From Fragilariopsis cylindrus CCMP1102 (Eukaryota > Bacillariophyta > Bacillariophyceae > Bacillariales > Bacillariaceae), in contig FMBT01000588.1 of assembly GCA_900095095.1 (NCBI GenBank), forward strand, positions 1 to 41,171: a stretch of DNA of 41,171 nucleotides, read 5' to 3'. The position numbers and the translations under genes are program-made. Shown in pieces: positions 10,707 through 20,027 of this stretch (the first letter of the stretch is position 1; every line of letters starts with the position of its first letter). Below the pieces are notes generated by a model. It was not told the DNA's origin. It searched no databases and saw only the letters and a list, made by a program, of their open reading frames with translations.

Positions 10707-11956
10707 ATCGAGAATCCCAAACTCTTTGGTCGAGATAGAATCTAAAAGAATAATACAAAGTCAAAATAAGCTTACTTTAAGGCAGATTACAGTTTATGCT
10801 TAGATTTGTGTTTCGTAGATGGTTTGAATACTATTATTTGATTCTGTAGTATTTCTTCTGGTGGTAGAGGATCAACAACGCCATTGTCGCAACGCAGTAA
10901 TTCTTTGTCATTTCGTTTCAAAAAAAAAGCTGGTCAAAATCTCTTCACAAATTGGCGTTCATCAATACACTATGTACTATGTGTCCGTGATTGGCTTAAT
11001 TGGCTATTAAAAATCATCCATCCACACACATAATACCTAATCTTCCACACCTTCTAAAACAAATTGACTTCGAACAGTTATGTTAATTTACATATAATAT
11101 GTATAGTCATAGTGGTTTTATTTGTATGTGTGGTGTGCGCTTTGCACATCAATGATATCATATACATTCCCCAAAAACCCATGCCCAATGATATCTCTCT
11201 TTATTATTTGTGTGTGCGTGCGCATTGTTAATTGCAGTGTCCCCCCCCCCCCTTTTTTTTTTCTTTCTTCTTTTTTCAAAATTGGTTGTTAGCTTCTCTA
11301 ACAAGCCAGAAGCACTAATACAGTTGTAGATAGATAGACGAGCCAAGGAAAAAGGCTTTGTCATCAAATCTTAACATGGCTTCCTTCAATGACATACCAA
11401 ATGAGAGTATTTTAGTTCAATATATTGCATCATCAACGTTTGGATAGCATTAGGACTACATTCTATAATATTATATGTAACAACACAAGAAAAGTTAGTT
11501 GCAGAGAGTACCATGCAGATCACATGATAAATCTACTGTATCAAATAAACCATTATTTCATCATTAACAAGCAAAAAATGTATGCACGGAAAGGGGGATG
11601 AGCTATGTATGTAAATCAACCAGCGAAATCGACTTATCCCCAAATTTGAAAATGCAAACCGGTAGTACCAGCACATACTAGTACATTAGGCCTCTTTCAT
11701 GAAACACTACCGGTAGTACACCTTAGCTGCCAACATCAAAACGAGAAGTACCCCTTCACGTGACGGAGGCACACACGTATAAAGAAGAATTTATAGCACA
11801 ATCTTGTACAAATCACATGATCTTTTTTTTAACTCAACTCTCCTGTATATTGCTTGCTCACCTCTGAACTAAGGCAGCAAAATGTAAAAGTCGGAAGTAC
11901 ATATTATATTTGTAAACTCAACAGAACAGTCATACAATACACATTAAACATCGACG
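10707..11956. other. intergenic region, no gene seen
   Basis: AT-rich spacer with homopolymers (C run followed by T run at about 11241-11260) and two direct copies of ACCGGTAGTAC (about 11659 and 11709). Short open frames have no protein-like features. Confidence 0.5.
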
Positions 11957-12736
11957 ATGTCGGAAGATAACGTTACTGAAATAATGTTCGGCGTTAGTTC
12001 AAATGGATGTAAACGGAAAAGGGAGGAAGACGAGTTTGATAATGGTAATGATAATGAATGGAACGAGGATAAACATGAAAAGTTCGTATCGTCGATATTT
12101 GAAATTGGATTAAAGAATGCATCACCTGCAATTATAATGGAAAATATGATAAGCACGAAGCATACACAAAAGGTTGAAATGATAACAAGTGAACGTGTTA
12201 AAAGTAAATTACAAAAGTATAGAAATAATAAAGAAAAATCGAAACATGAGTTTATGGATAAATATTGTTCATACCTTAAAAAGATAAAATCATTAGTGGA
12301 TGATGGTACTATCCAGGACGGTTCAGATTTATCATCATTGATGGGTATCATGGGGTCCGGGAATAAACTATTAGGTGGTGATACAGCTGGATATCTCACA
12401 TATGCTGTTATGAAGGAGTGTAACAAAGAAAAGAAGAAAAAGAGAAAACGGAATGGCAATATTACCACTACTACTACTAATATTAATAACACTATTGATG
12501 ATAACGAAGAAGAATCAGAAGATGAGGATAACAACGATATACTATCAACGAATGTACTACGTAAGGGTGCAAGAGATTATGTAGACAATTATGCTGGTTC
12601 TGCAATACAATTTCCTATTTTAACAGCCAAGGAGAAAAAATCTTCACTTGGTATAGCCATGACATATATTATGGGATTATTTCTATCTATGTCACAACAT
12701 TTAACAAGGGAAAGAGCAAGAGCAGAAACTATATAG
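11957..12736 (+). CDS. Myb-like (SHAQKYF/GARP type) DNA-binding protein
   Basis: A 259-residue single-exon frame. Residues 34-90 form a one-repeat Myb-like domain starting with W-N-E-D-K-H-E-K-F-V and ending SERVKSKLQKYRNNK, the helix-3 signature that gives the SHAQKYF/SHLQKYR class its name; here it reads SKLQKYR. ASPAIIMENM in the middle resembles the second helix of stramenopile members. A basic cluster KRKRE (about 19-23) and a KEKKKKRKR tract (about 157-165) are candidate nuclear localisation signals. After an acidic Asn/Glu/Asp-rich region, a conserved-looking C-terminus (IQFPILTAKEKKSSLGIA..GLFLSMSQHL) suggests a second family module. Inferred role: transcription regulator. Targets are unknown. 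Confidence 0.8.
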   Translation: MSEDNVTEIMFGVSSNGCKRKREEDEFDNGNDNEWNEDKHEKFVSSIFEIGLKNASPAIIMENMISTKHTQKVEMITSERVKSKLQKYRNNKEKSKHEFMDKYCSYLKKIKSLVDDGTIQDGSDLSSLMGIMGSGNKLLGGDTAGYLTYAVMKECNKEKKKKRKRNGNITTTTTNINNTIDDNEEESEDEDNNDILSTNVLRKGARDYVDNYAGSAIQFPILTAKEKKSSLGIAMTYIMGLFLSMSQHLTRERARAETI

Positions 12737-12754
12737 GATTAAAATTATTATTAC

Positions 12755-12815
12755 CATCGTCGTCGTCATCGCCGCCATCATCATCATCATCATCATCATC
12801 GTCGACGTCGTCATC
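12755..12815. repeat. TCA/TCG trinucleotide repeat
   Basis: About twenty near-perfect TCN triplets directly downstream of the Myb-like gene stop. It lies in the presumed 3'UTR. Confidence 0.85.
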
Positions 12816-13310
12816 CACAACAACGATGGATGATACAGTACTACAAACAAGTAACAAAACTGCAACGAAAGACTAGTCAGTACCTCATAGTAAAATAATT
12901 AGAAGAAAAAACTGTTATAGAAGATAAAGAATAGACTCACCCACATACTTACTTCACTGTACAATTGTACAATTGTAATTGTTTAGAAGAAAGACACAAA
13001 GAAGATATCCAAATTTAGTGTACTGCGAATTGATGTGAGCGGTATGATAGAGACGACTGACCTACTACTGGTATTGTAATAAGAACGATGGAGCAATAAT
13101 TGCTTACTGTAGAAGTGTGGAGCAGTATGATACACTATAGTGTAGTCAATTAATGACTGGCGTATTAGTATTATTTATAGTAGTAATAATAGGAAACAAT
13201 AAGCAACTTACTTGCTAATAACATTCAGTAGTACTGTGCATATGTTCTTGAATACATCTCTAATGGATAGTGCATTTTATAGTTTGATTGATTGATTGGG
13301 AGGTTTTCCT

Positions 13311-13384
13311 TGTGCATTACAGTGCATTACAGTGCATTACAGTGCATTGCATTGCATTACAGTGCAGTACAGTACAGTACAGTA
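13311..13384. repeat. TGCATTACAG decamer and TACAG pentamer repeat
   Basis: Four or so units of TGCATTACAG with an interrupting TGCATTGCAT, turning into GTACA pentamers. The decamer is a compound of the pentamer (TGCAT plus TACAG), suggesting expansion by slippage. Confidence 0.85.
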
Positions 13385-14109
13385 TCTTCAATTCATAAAG
13401 ATCAAACCTCCAATAGCTACTATAGGCCTTAGCTACCAATCATTATTGATAGCATATTATGCTGTACCATATCGTTATATATCACTAATATGGGGGTGCT
13501 ACCTATGCAGTGTATTATATAATAATATTGTATTGTAGCGAAACAAAGCACATTCAACAAGCACGGTAGTGTCTGCTCTGCAAGCAGCAGTGCCGATATC
13601 GTTATCGTTATCGCTATCGCTATCTATGGTTGGTTATCCATTCTTAGTGTATTGTTTGGTACAAGAATTCGCACGGTGATCTATCCTAACAAAAGAAATC
13701 TATTATGGTACTGTACTGATATTAATGATATACTATTATATATTATATTATATTTAATCTATGTAAAGGTAACAGTTGTATGTGTTGGGTATGTACAGAG
13801 AATCTTGCCGTTTTGGACAAGACTTTCTTTTTTTCTGTGTAGTATAAGTAAAAATCGATCAATGTAGTGTAACGTTTATGTAATCTAGTACAGTGCAGGT
13901 GCCAGTTTTTTTAAACTAGCAGTAGCAGCAGTAAAATACAAGTAACGCAACCTTCACGGATATTGCAACGCAACATAAATAAGAGATAAGGTGGTACAGT
14001 ATAGATACTACACACAAGTAAGTCACTTGTTTGTTTGTTGTCTCCAGGTTTTTCTCTTTCTCAATGATGTGTGTCTGCAATGTTCATTATCAATTCAATA
14101 TATGATATA

Positions 14110-14379
14110 TTATGAACTGCTGGCCTTCCGAGTTGGCCGACTTCCCGAGAATTTCTTCACAGTTTGAAATTCTAAGATACTCTTTAAGTTCACATTCCTC
14201 TGCTTCATCTTGGGAGAAGATGATGGAGTTGATGATGGTGTATATGAAGAAGAAGATGTAGGTGATGCAGGATTTACTGTGTTAACAATCTTGTAATGGG
14301 ATGACGTTGTTCCGCCTGCTTGCGCAAATACTAAGATGATCAAACATAATAATAATTGGACTTGGACTTGAAACAACAT
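14110..14379 (-). CDS. possible small secreted Ser/Thr/Pro-rich peptide
   Basis: An 89-residue frame. The first 20 or so residues form a convincing signal peptide: a hydrophobic core LLLCLIILVFA followed by small residues (AQAGG) suitable for cleavage. The rest has a Ser/Thr/Pro-rich segment (about 36-56), which could be O-glycosylated, and a basic C-terminus. No family is recognised. Being short and isolated in a repeat-rich spacer, it may be chance; the signal-peptide shape is the only positive evidence. Confidence 0.4.
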   Translation of the reverse strand: MLFQVQVQLLLCLIILVFAQAGGTTSSHYKIVNTVNPASPTSSSSYTPSSTPSSSPKMKQRNVNLKSILEFQTVKKFSGSRPTRKASSS

Positions 14380-15320
14380 TGACTAACCGTGGAACAACGG
14401 ATTTATACTTTCTTTCCTTCTATTTGATAGAATATCTTCTGTCTATATAGAAAACAAAAATGTAGTAAAACGAGTGAGATACGGTTCAGCTTCAGATAAA
14501 ATCAAAACCTACTTTAACTTGTACCGATCGTACGGTAGGTACGGTCTATGTTGTCAGTACGGTTTACAGCAACAAATATCACCATTGGCAAGCAAGGAAT
14601 AGAGCTAACATACCTAACGAATATCAATTCGAACTAAAGTAACGCAGAAAAATGATACCAAAAGATATACTATGAGCAGATCTATTCCAAAAGTTAGGCA
14701 ACAAAGCAAGTCAAGTTGGGTATCTTCTGTAAATCAAGTCTTTCTTCCTAGTCTTGATAACGGAAGAGTCATAAAGAGTCAGACTAACAAATATGGCAAA
14801 CGGTAACGTTAGGCGAAAAAGTCTGCTCGGTAAATTAGGAGCAGAAGTTTATGTGACTTAACAAATTTTTGTTCTGTTTTAACCTGACGATTTCTGATGC
14901 TTGATGCTTTGATTGGAAAGTTGTCATCATCAGAATTTCTACATCAAACAACGAACAAAAAATCATTCTTTCTCTCGAAGTCGGAATTGCACTTATGATG
15001 TGTGTGCTGTTAATACGACTGCATGTTCCACGCGCGTGCCGGAATCAAATCACGACTACGATCGACTCGAGCGAAGAAGAATTGTCGGAATTGAGCGAAT
15101 TGTCATAATTACTGAGAATTTAATGAAAGTCGTGGGATTGAATTATGGTCTGACTGACGTGACTCAATAATTTAATGAATATTGTGGGACTGAATTAGTT
15201 TTGTTCCACTAGTACCGGTACACCTGTCCGATATTTGTTAAAAAGTATTTCTTAAGAAAGTAGACTGTATCCACATAAGTTTGTATTTTAGATAGATTCA
15301 GATGATCATCGTCAAAAAAC
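14380..15320. other. intergenic region, no gene seen
   Basis: AT-rich spacer upstream of the reductase gene. It has clustered GTACGGT motifs (about 14520-14562). No supported coding frame. Confidence 0.5.
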
Positions 15321-16436
15321 ATGACTATCAGAATCGGTACCAAAAGAAACAATGAAAGAAAACGAATCGCTATCACTGGTGCTAATGGATTTATTGGTGC
15401 GAATTGTACATTCGCTTTATTAGAAGCTGGGTACGACGTTGTTGCAGTTGTTCGTGATCCCACGAACGAAAGTAAGATCGCTTTCATCAAAGAAGAAGCA
15501 TTGCGTCTTTCAAAAAGTGATCACCTCGAGTTCGCGGAGGGTGATTTGCTTCAGGACGGCTCATACGATGATGCATTCAAAGGGTGTTACGGTGTACTCC
15601 ACACAGCTACCAATTTTGAATTGGGAAACGTCGGTAGTGACGATGCGTACAAATACGAACACATTGTGAAGCCGGCTGTTGATGGCACACGCAATGTCGT
15701 CGCATCCGTTAAGAAGCATTCACATACCATAAAACGCCTTATTAATATATCAAGTGTAGCGGCGATCCAATCGATGGATGCACCCCTGGACCATGTGTTT
15801 GTTGATACCGATTGGAATACGTATTCAACTGTTGAAAATGGTTACGCGTATGCATACGCCAAAACGGAGGCGGAGAAGGTGATTTGGGACGATGCAGAGC
15901 TCGAATCGATGGTGGATGTCATCGTTTCGCTCAATCCTACAGTTGTCCTAGGTCCGGCATACTGCAAACACCATGCCGAAAACGGATCGTCGGCTTTGAT
16001 ACGAAATATTTTATTAGGAATACCTTTTATGAACTTCAGCATGTCATTTGTTGATGTCCGCGATGTTGCGAAAGGTGTCATATGTGCCTTAGCTAGGCCA
16101 CAAGACGTTATCAATGGGAAACGGTTTATACTAAATGCAACAGAGCCCCAAGATTCAGTCCCATATTTGAATGAAAGTGTTAAAATATCGTTCCCCGATG
16201 CGAAGGGAGCGACCCCTTTATTCAATGAACGACGCATGGACACTATGTATTGGCTCGGTAGGAATATTCCATTTCTACGGAAAGTGCTTCGATATTATGG
16301 CTATCCTGACGAGTATATTACAAATTTGGTAAGATTTGATAATAAAAGTTCCAAAGAGGTATTGGGTATAGGATCGTACTATTCAATGGAGGACACTTGT
16401 AAAGTTTCTGCCGAATCTATGCAACCGTTTCTGTAA
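15321..16436 (+). CDS. NAD(P)-dependent extended SDR, dihydroflavonol-4-reductase/epimerase-like
   Basis: A 371-residue single-exon frame. The Rossmann nucleotide-binding motif is ITGANGFIG (residues 18-26), after a short basic N-terminus. FAEGDL (71-76) and the VLHTAT strand (92-97) are typical of extended short-chain dehydrogenases. The catalytic Ser is likely in NISSVAA (142-148) and the catalytic pair is Y177/K181 in YAYAKTEAEK. LNPTVVLGPAY and FVDVRDVAKG follow, as in the dihydroflavonol reductase, cinnamoyl-CoA reductase and 3-beta-hydroxysteroid dehydrogenase group. The reaction is probably NADPH-dependent reduction of a carbonyl; the substrate cannot be read from sequence. No signal or targeting peptide is obvious. 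The first ATG lies 17 codons before the motif and is accepted as the start. Confidence 0.9.
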   Translation: MTIRIGTKRNNERKRIAITGANGFIGANCTFALLEAGYDVVAVVRDPTNESKIAFIKEEALRLSKSDHLEFAEGDLLQDGSYDDAFKGCYGVLHTATNFELGNVGSDDAYKYEHIVKPAVDGTRNVVASVKKHSHTIKRLINISSVAAIQSMDAPLDHVFVDTDWNTYSTVENGYAYAYAKTEAEKVIWDDAELESMVDVIVSLNPTVVLGPAYCKHHAENGSSALIRNILLGIPFMNFSMSFVDVRDVAKGVICALARPQDVINGKRFILNATEPQDSVPYLNESVKISFPDAKGATPLFNERRMDTMYWLGRNIPFLRKVLRYYGYPDEYITNLVRFDNKSSKEVLGIGSYYSMEDTCKVSAESMQPFL

Positions 16437-17282
16437 ATACTGCTAAATACTGCCAAAGCTATATTATTGAATACTAACGAGAAGGACGAAAATAACAACG
16501 GATAAACATGGCCAGCTTGATTGATTCCTTAAATACGTTTAATCTATGAGCCGTAAGAATGTTTTAGTGCGACGAAAAAATATCGCGTTGTATTGTTAAA
16601 TTTCGTAGCACGACTTTTAGGTTAAGTTCTTCCAATTGATAGTGTGGAATAATGTATTTCGCCACTAGCTGTGGAGTGAGCCGTCGGTGGAAATACGAAC
16701 AATCACGAGAGCAAAGCGATGAAATAGGGCTCCACTTGAAAGAGCTACGAAGAGGAATAAAGGGGGATATGCTTTGGATCCTTTAAAGACACAATACCTA
16801 TCTAATTCATGATAAGCGCTTCTAATTGTTCAAAGAACTGTCGCGTGACGCAATCCACAACAGCATAAGAAGCTTAAACGAGAGTGGGCAGCAGCGGAGG
16901 GAGAAGATTCTGCTAAATCCGGTTTTCAGCAGGAAGAGGATACATCAGATGCTTTCGTTATACATTGGATCGAAATTGTAGCGGTGCAGAACCAAGAGCA
17001 CCTACTTTGCAATGGTGTTGCCTCCCCTTACTATTCAATTCAATTTATTGTCATTCCCCCCAAATGAAGTTCTTATCAATATCACACGAAGTTTCTTCTC
17101 TTTAAATCAGATTGAATAGTATCTCTTTCTTGCAATTTGGATGCTGCTTATCTAATATGTTGTATTATTGAAAATTGATGTACATTACTTTTTCCAGAAA
17201 ACACTTCTTCTTTATAGAACAAAAAACAAATGCTTTGAATTGAGAGGTATCATTAGGTCCAGCAGTGTAAGACAAAAAGATA

Positions 17283-17583
17283 CACCAGCATTATTATCCC
17301 ACCCCTTCAACAAATAAATATCAATGAAAAATGGAAGAAAGAAATTATAGTAGCCTTGAGTTTTTGTGTAAGCCACCACAAAGCATACCTTGGACTCCCT
17401 CTAACCTAACTAAATAAATTAGTAGGAAAAAGTATAGTAGGCCTAACTCTAAGTAAGACGAGATCCAACAGTAGAACGAAAAACTGGACCTTTAGTAAGA
17501 TTTCAACACCAATAGCATCCTGCCATCCAACAACAAATACTGGCAAATACCAACAGAAATTGGAAGAAGGAAATTACAGTAGC
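17283..17583. repeat. pair of diverged ~75-bp direct repeats
   Basis: Copies at 17283-17355 and 17507-17583 share CACCA...CAACAAATA near the start and TGGAAGAA(A/G)GAAATTA(T/C)AGTAGC near the end. Read on the minus strand, both encode a similar hydrophobic string (AT-V/I-ISFF-Q/H-F), so the similarity may be that of a decayed coding sequence. Confidence 0.6.
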
Positions 17584-17772
17584 TTTTATTGTAGTAGTAT
17601 TGCCTCTTGCTAAACGAACAACAGAAAAAAGTAAAGGAGCGAACACATTGATAAAAACTATTAACATTGGTGAGATAATTGCTTTGCACATCATAGTAAA
17701 AGTGTGTACAGTAATCAAAGAACCAAAAGTATATAAAAAAGAGGTCGACACCTGGAGTTCCATATCTAACAT
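17503..17772 (-). pseudogene. hydrophobic ORF, possibly a membrane-protein remnant
   Basis: An 89-residue frame with two or three hydrophobic stretches (for example IISPMLIVFINVFAPLLF and ISFFQFLLVFASICC). It overlaps one SINE-like unit and has a broken diverged copy next door. It may be a relic of a duplicated membrane protein or chance. No family is recognised. Confidence 0.2.
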
Positions 17773-17950
17773 GGATCATAACCAGCTCTGAGTCACTCAT
17801 TGGACATGCCGACCTCTATGGGGGAATAGCTGCTGTTATTGCAGTTGAATATTAGTTGTATGAACTACCTCGAGTTCGTGATTGCATGATTAAGTCGAAT
17901 CAGGTTGTACGCGTGACCTATAATGGGTTCGAACGCATGGCCACAATGGC
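17741..17950 (-). mobile_element. SINE-like unit A (Pol III B-box and oligo-T end)
   Basis: On the minus strand the unit carries GTTCGAACC at about 17926-17934, matching the Pol III B-box consensus GWTCRANNC. It ends with a segment whose ends are perfectly complementary (GAGGTCG at 17741-17747 and CGACCTC at 17810-17816), followed by six T (plus-strand A6 at 17735-17740), as expected of a Pol III terminator. A similar unit lies about 365 bp away. No clear A box was found, so tRNA-derived origin is inference. Confidence 0.4.
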
Positions 17951-18105
17951 CAAACAAAGAACGAAATTCAAGGTATATAAATTTACAAATTTAATCACGA
18001 GTCAATACAATAAATCAATCACAAGCACCAAAGACAATAAGCGCTGTAAAAAGTGAACAATATGAACAAAACAAATACGGTCGGTACTGGTACTTGTTGA
18101 AAAAA

Positions 18106-18275
18106 GTGAGGTCGACACCTGTGGTTCCATAATCATGGATCATATCCAGCGTACCAATCGTGTACGTCACATCGGAATGCCGACCTTCACTGTGGGGGGT
18201 TTACGTGTACCTGGCTGATTGCGTAATTATTGGTTCTCGTAGAGTGACCACTACGGGCTCGAACTCACGACCTCA
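18106..18275 (-). mobile_element. SINE-like unit B
   Basis: A diverged copy of the unit at 17741. On the minus strand it has a B-box match GTTCGAGCC (about 18255-18263) within GGTCGTGAGTTCGAGCCCG, which resembles the 3' half of a tRNA. The same terminal segment follows (GTGAGGTCGACACCTG...GCCGACCTTCAC, 18106-18190), with six T immediately after it on the minus strand. Shared blocks with unit A include GTGACC-A-TA-GGG-TCGAAC and the GTCGACACCTG end. Confidence 0.4.
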
Positions 18276-18822
18276 ACGACTACAGCGTACAATGGGCGAA
18301 TTTTCTTCTCGCGGAGTGGCAACAACACTACCTACGACTCTATTAATTCTCTCTGGATTTTCGTATAGTGGGGTGATCTCTGCACCTTCCTACGTCTCTA
18401 CTAATCCTACGGCCTCTATCGACCGAAAGTCTGCTGACATTTAGCATATATAAACTGGATCTTTAGAATAATTATTAACCACGATTCAAAAATAAATATA
18501 TATTTACAACCAACCAACAAAAAAGTGGACCCTGCCGATAGAATTTTAGATTTCTCTTTCTCACAATAATGTCAAATCCTCTTACTCCTCGGCATTCATA
18601 TCATTACTTTTACCTGCAACTGAAGCCACTGAAGTACGAAGATCTCATCGCAGCACTTTTCTTTTCCGACCATTGTTGCGTCAACAGAATAACTATATAA
18701 ACAAATAAATACAAGAAGTGGTACGTTAAACGAACCATTCGATCATAAATATCGAAATAGCACACCAGCACCAACAATTAATAGTAATAGTCCTAGGATA
18801 AAAAGATAGTATACTGTATAAA

Positions 18823-19953
18823 ATGGGTGGAAAGGAAAGTGAGGAAACGAAGTCGAAAAAATCGAAGTCGAGGAAGGATCCTGATGATCCCGAATACGCT
18901 GAAGAAAAGGCTAAAAAGAAGAATAAGAAAGGTAAGAAGAAGAATATAGACGACAGTATCCATGCAGGTGGTAATGGCGACGTCGACGATGAGAAGGAGA
19001 AGAAAGAAAGAAAAAGGAGAAGAAGGCAAAGAAGAAAGTAAAGAAAGAAAAGAATCAATCGCCGAGTGAAGATGAAGATGAGCATAGCGAACAGGCTGCG
19101 GCTGCGGCTGCGGCTGAGAAGATGAATTCGACGTCGAAGAGTAGCAAAAAGGATAGCAAGTCATCGCGAAAGCGATCGCACAGAAAGCACGATGAGAACA
19201 GTAATAAAGTGGAAGAAACATGTAATGAAAAAACGAATTCGTCGTCGTCGTCGCTTTCTGGGCGCAATGATAGTAATAACAAACGTCAAAAGACTTCTCC
19301 CCGTCCATTGAACGGTATGACTATATCGGTATCTACTTTAAAAGATAACAGTAAAAAGAATTCAAATTCTGATTCTCCTTCTTCCTCGTATAATGACGTA
19401 TGTCAATCATGTCGTGATCTTGGTGCAGTTGTTATTGATTTAGTTTGTAAGCGAGTAAATATTCTTGTTTGTACGGAGGCTGCGGTTAGCTCAGCAACGC
19501 AACGGGTACGGAAAGCAATCAAAAAAAATAAACCATTGGTGTCGGTGACTTGGTTGGAAGAGGTTCGGACACAGGGACGTATGATTGATTATGAACAATA
19601 CCGGCTTGATAAGAAGGCAGAAAAATCCATTCAGAATCGGCAACATCGTTTGGATTCTGAACACAATAATGAGGAGGAAATAATTCCCGATGATGATGCA
19701 GGATGGACAGAACCGAAGGAATTAGGGTACGTATACGTAATTACACGTGAACAAGTGACTGGTAGGAGATTTTTTCACTGGAAAAAGTATCGTGTTTGTT
19801 CATTGTTGAGATTAATTAATATCTAATGATCCAATCGTTTTCGTTGCTCCTTTACGTTTATTATTACTTTTCTACAGTTGCTGCTGTGTATGTCATGAGA
19901 ACGGTACAACTAACGAATGCGAATGGTGCACGGATTGCAATTATTTGGAATAA
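18823..19953 (+). CDS. BRCT-domain protein with Lys-rich N-terminus and C-terminal Cys cluster
   Basis: The N-terminus is Lys/Glu/Ser-rich with an Ala run. A BRCT domain (about 19300-19610) follows: LNGMTISVSTL, then CRDLGAVVIDLVCKRVNILVC, and the conserved Trp in VSVTWLEEV. BRCT domains bind phosphopeptides in DNA-damage and chromatin pathways. The frame must shift by one base at the A run 19011-19015; an extra A there joins the two reading frames. A likely intron (GTACGT at 19727 to CTACAG at 19877) leads to a short last exon, 19878-19953, encoding CCCVCHENGTTNECEWCTDC, a compact zinc-knuckle-like Cys cluster, ending at TAA. Exons plus one base total 327 codons. Without splicing, the reading continues in a less plausible tail to about 19826. 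It ends 74 bp from the MTR4 stop, tail to tail. Nuclear function is likely; the specific role is unknown. Confidence 0.75.
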
Positions 19954-20027
19954 ATAGTAGAATTACCAGTGCAAAAATCTTAAAAGAATACAAAATATAA
20001 TAGGATAAAGTAAACAACATTATATTA

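Larger units (their letters stand above)
12737..14109. other. intergenic region rich in microsatellites
   Basis: No gene is supported. Simple repeats include a TCA/TCG trinucleotide tract (12755-12815), a TGCATTACAG decamer passing into a TACAG pentamer (13311-13384), and a hexamer GTTATC/GCTATC (about 13597-13626). The spacer also has many short GTAC/TAGT-rich motifs. Confidence 0.6.
16437..18822. other. 2.4-kb gene-poor region with diverged repeats
   Basis: No conserved gene. It contains a pair of roughly 75-bp diverged repeats (17283-17355 and 17507-17583), two SINE-like units on the minus strand (about 17741-17950 and 18106-18275) and a short hydrophobic frame at 17503-17772. It looks like decayed mobile or duplicated DNA. 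Confidence 0.5.

Noticed and set aside
11944..12534. 196-codon frame on the minus strand opposite the Myb-like gene
   Set aside because: Hydrophobic Leu/Ser/Phe/Ile composition is the usual mirror of an Asp/Glu/Lys/Asn-rich gene; the plus strand has a recognisable Myb domain.
17741..17816. 76-nt segment with perfectly complementary 7-bp ends, the size of a tRNA
   Set aside because: On neither strand does it show a T-loop TTCGA, a D-arm or a plausible anticodon arm in the right places. It fits better as the end of a SINE-like unit.
18160..18444. 94-codon plus-strand frame
   Set aside because: It runs through the SINE-like unit and shows no domain or conserved composition.
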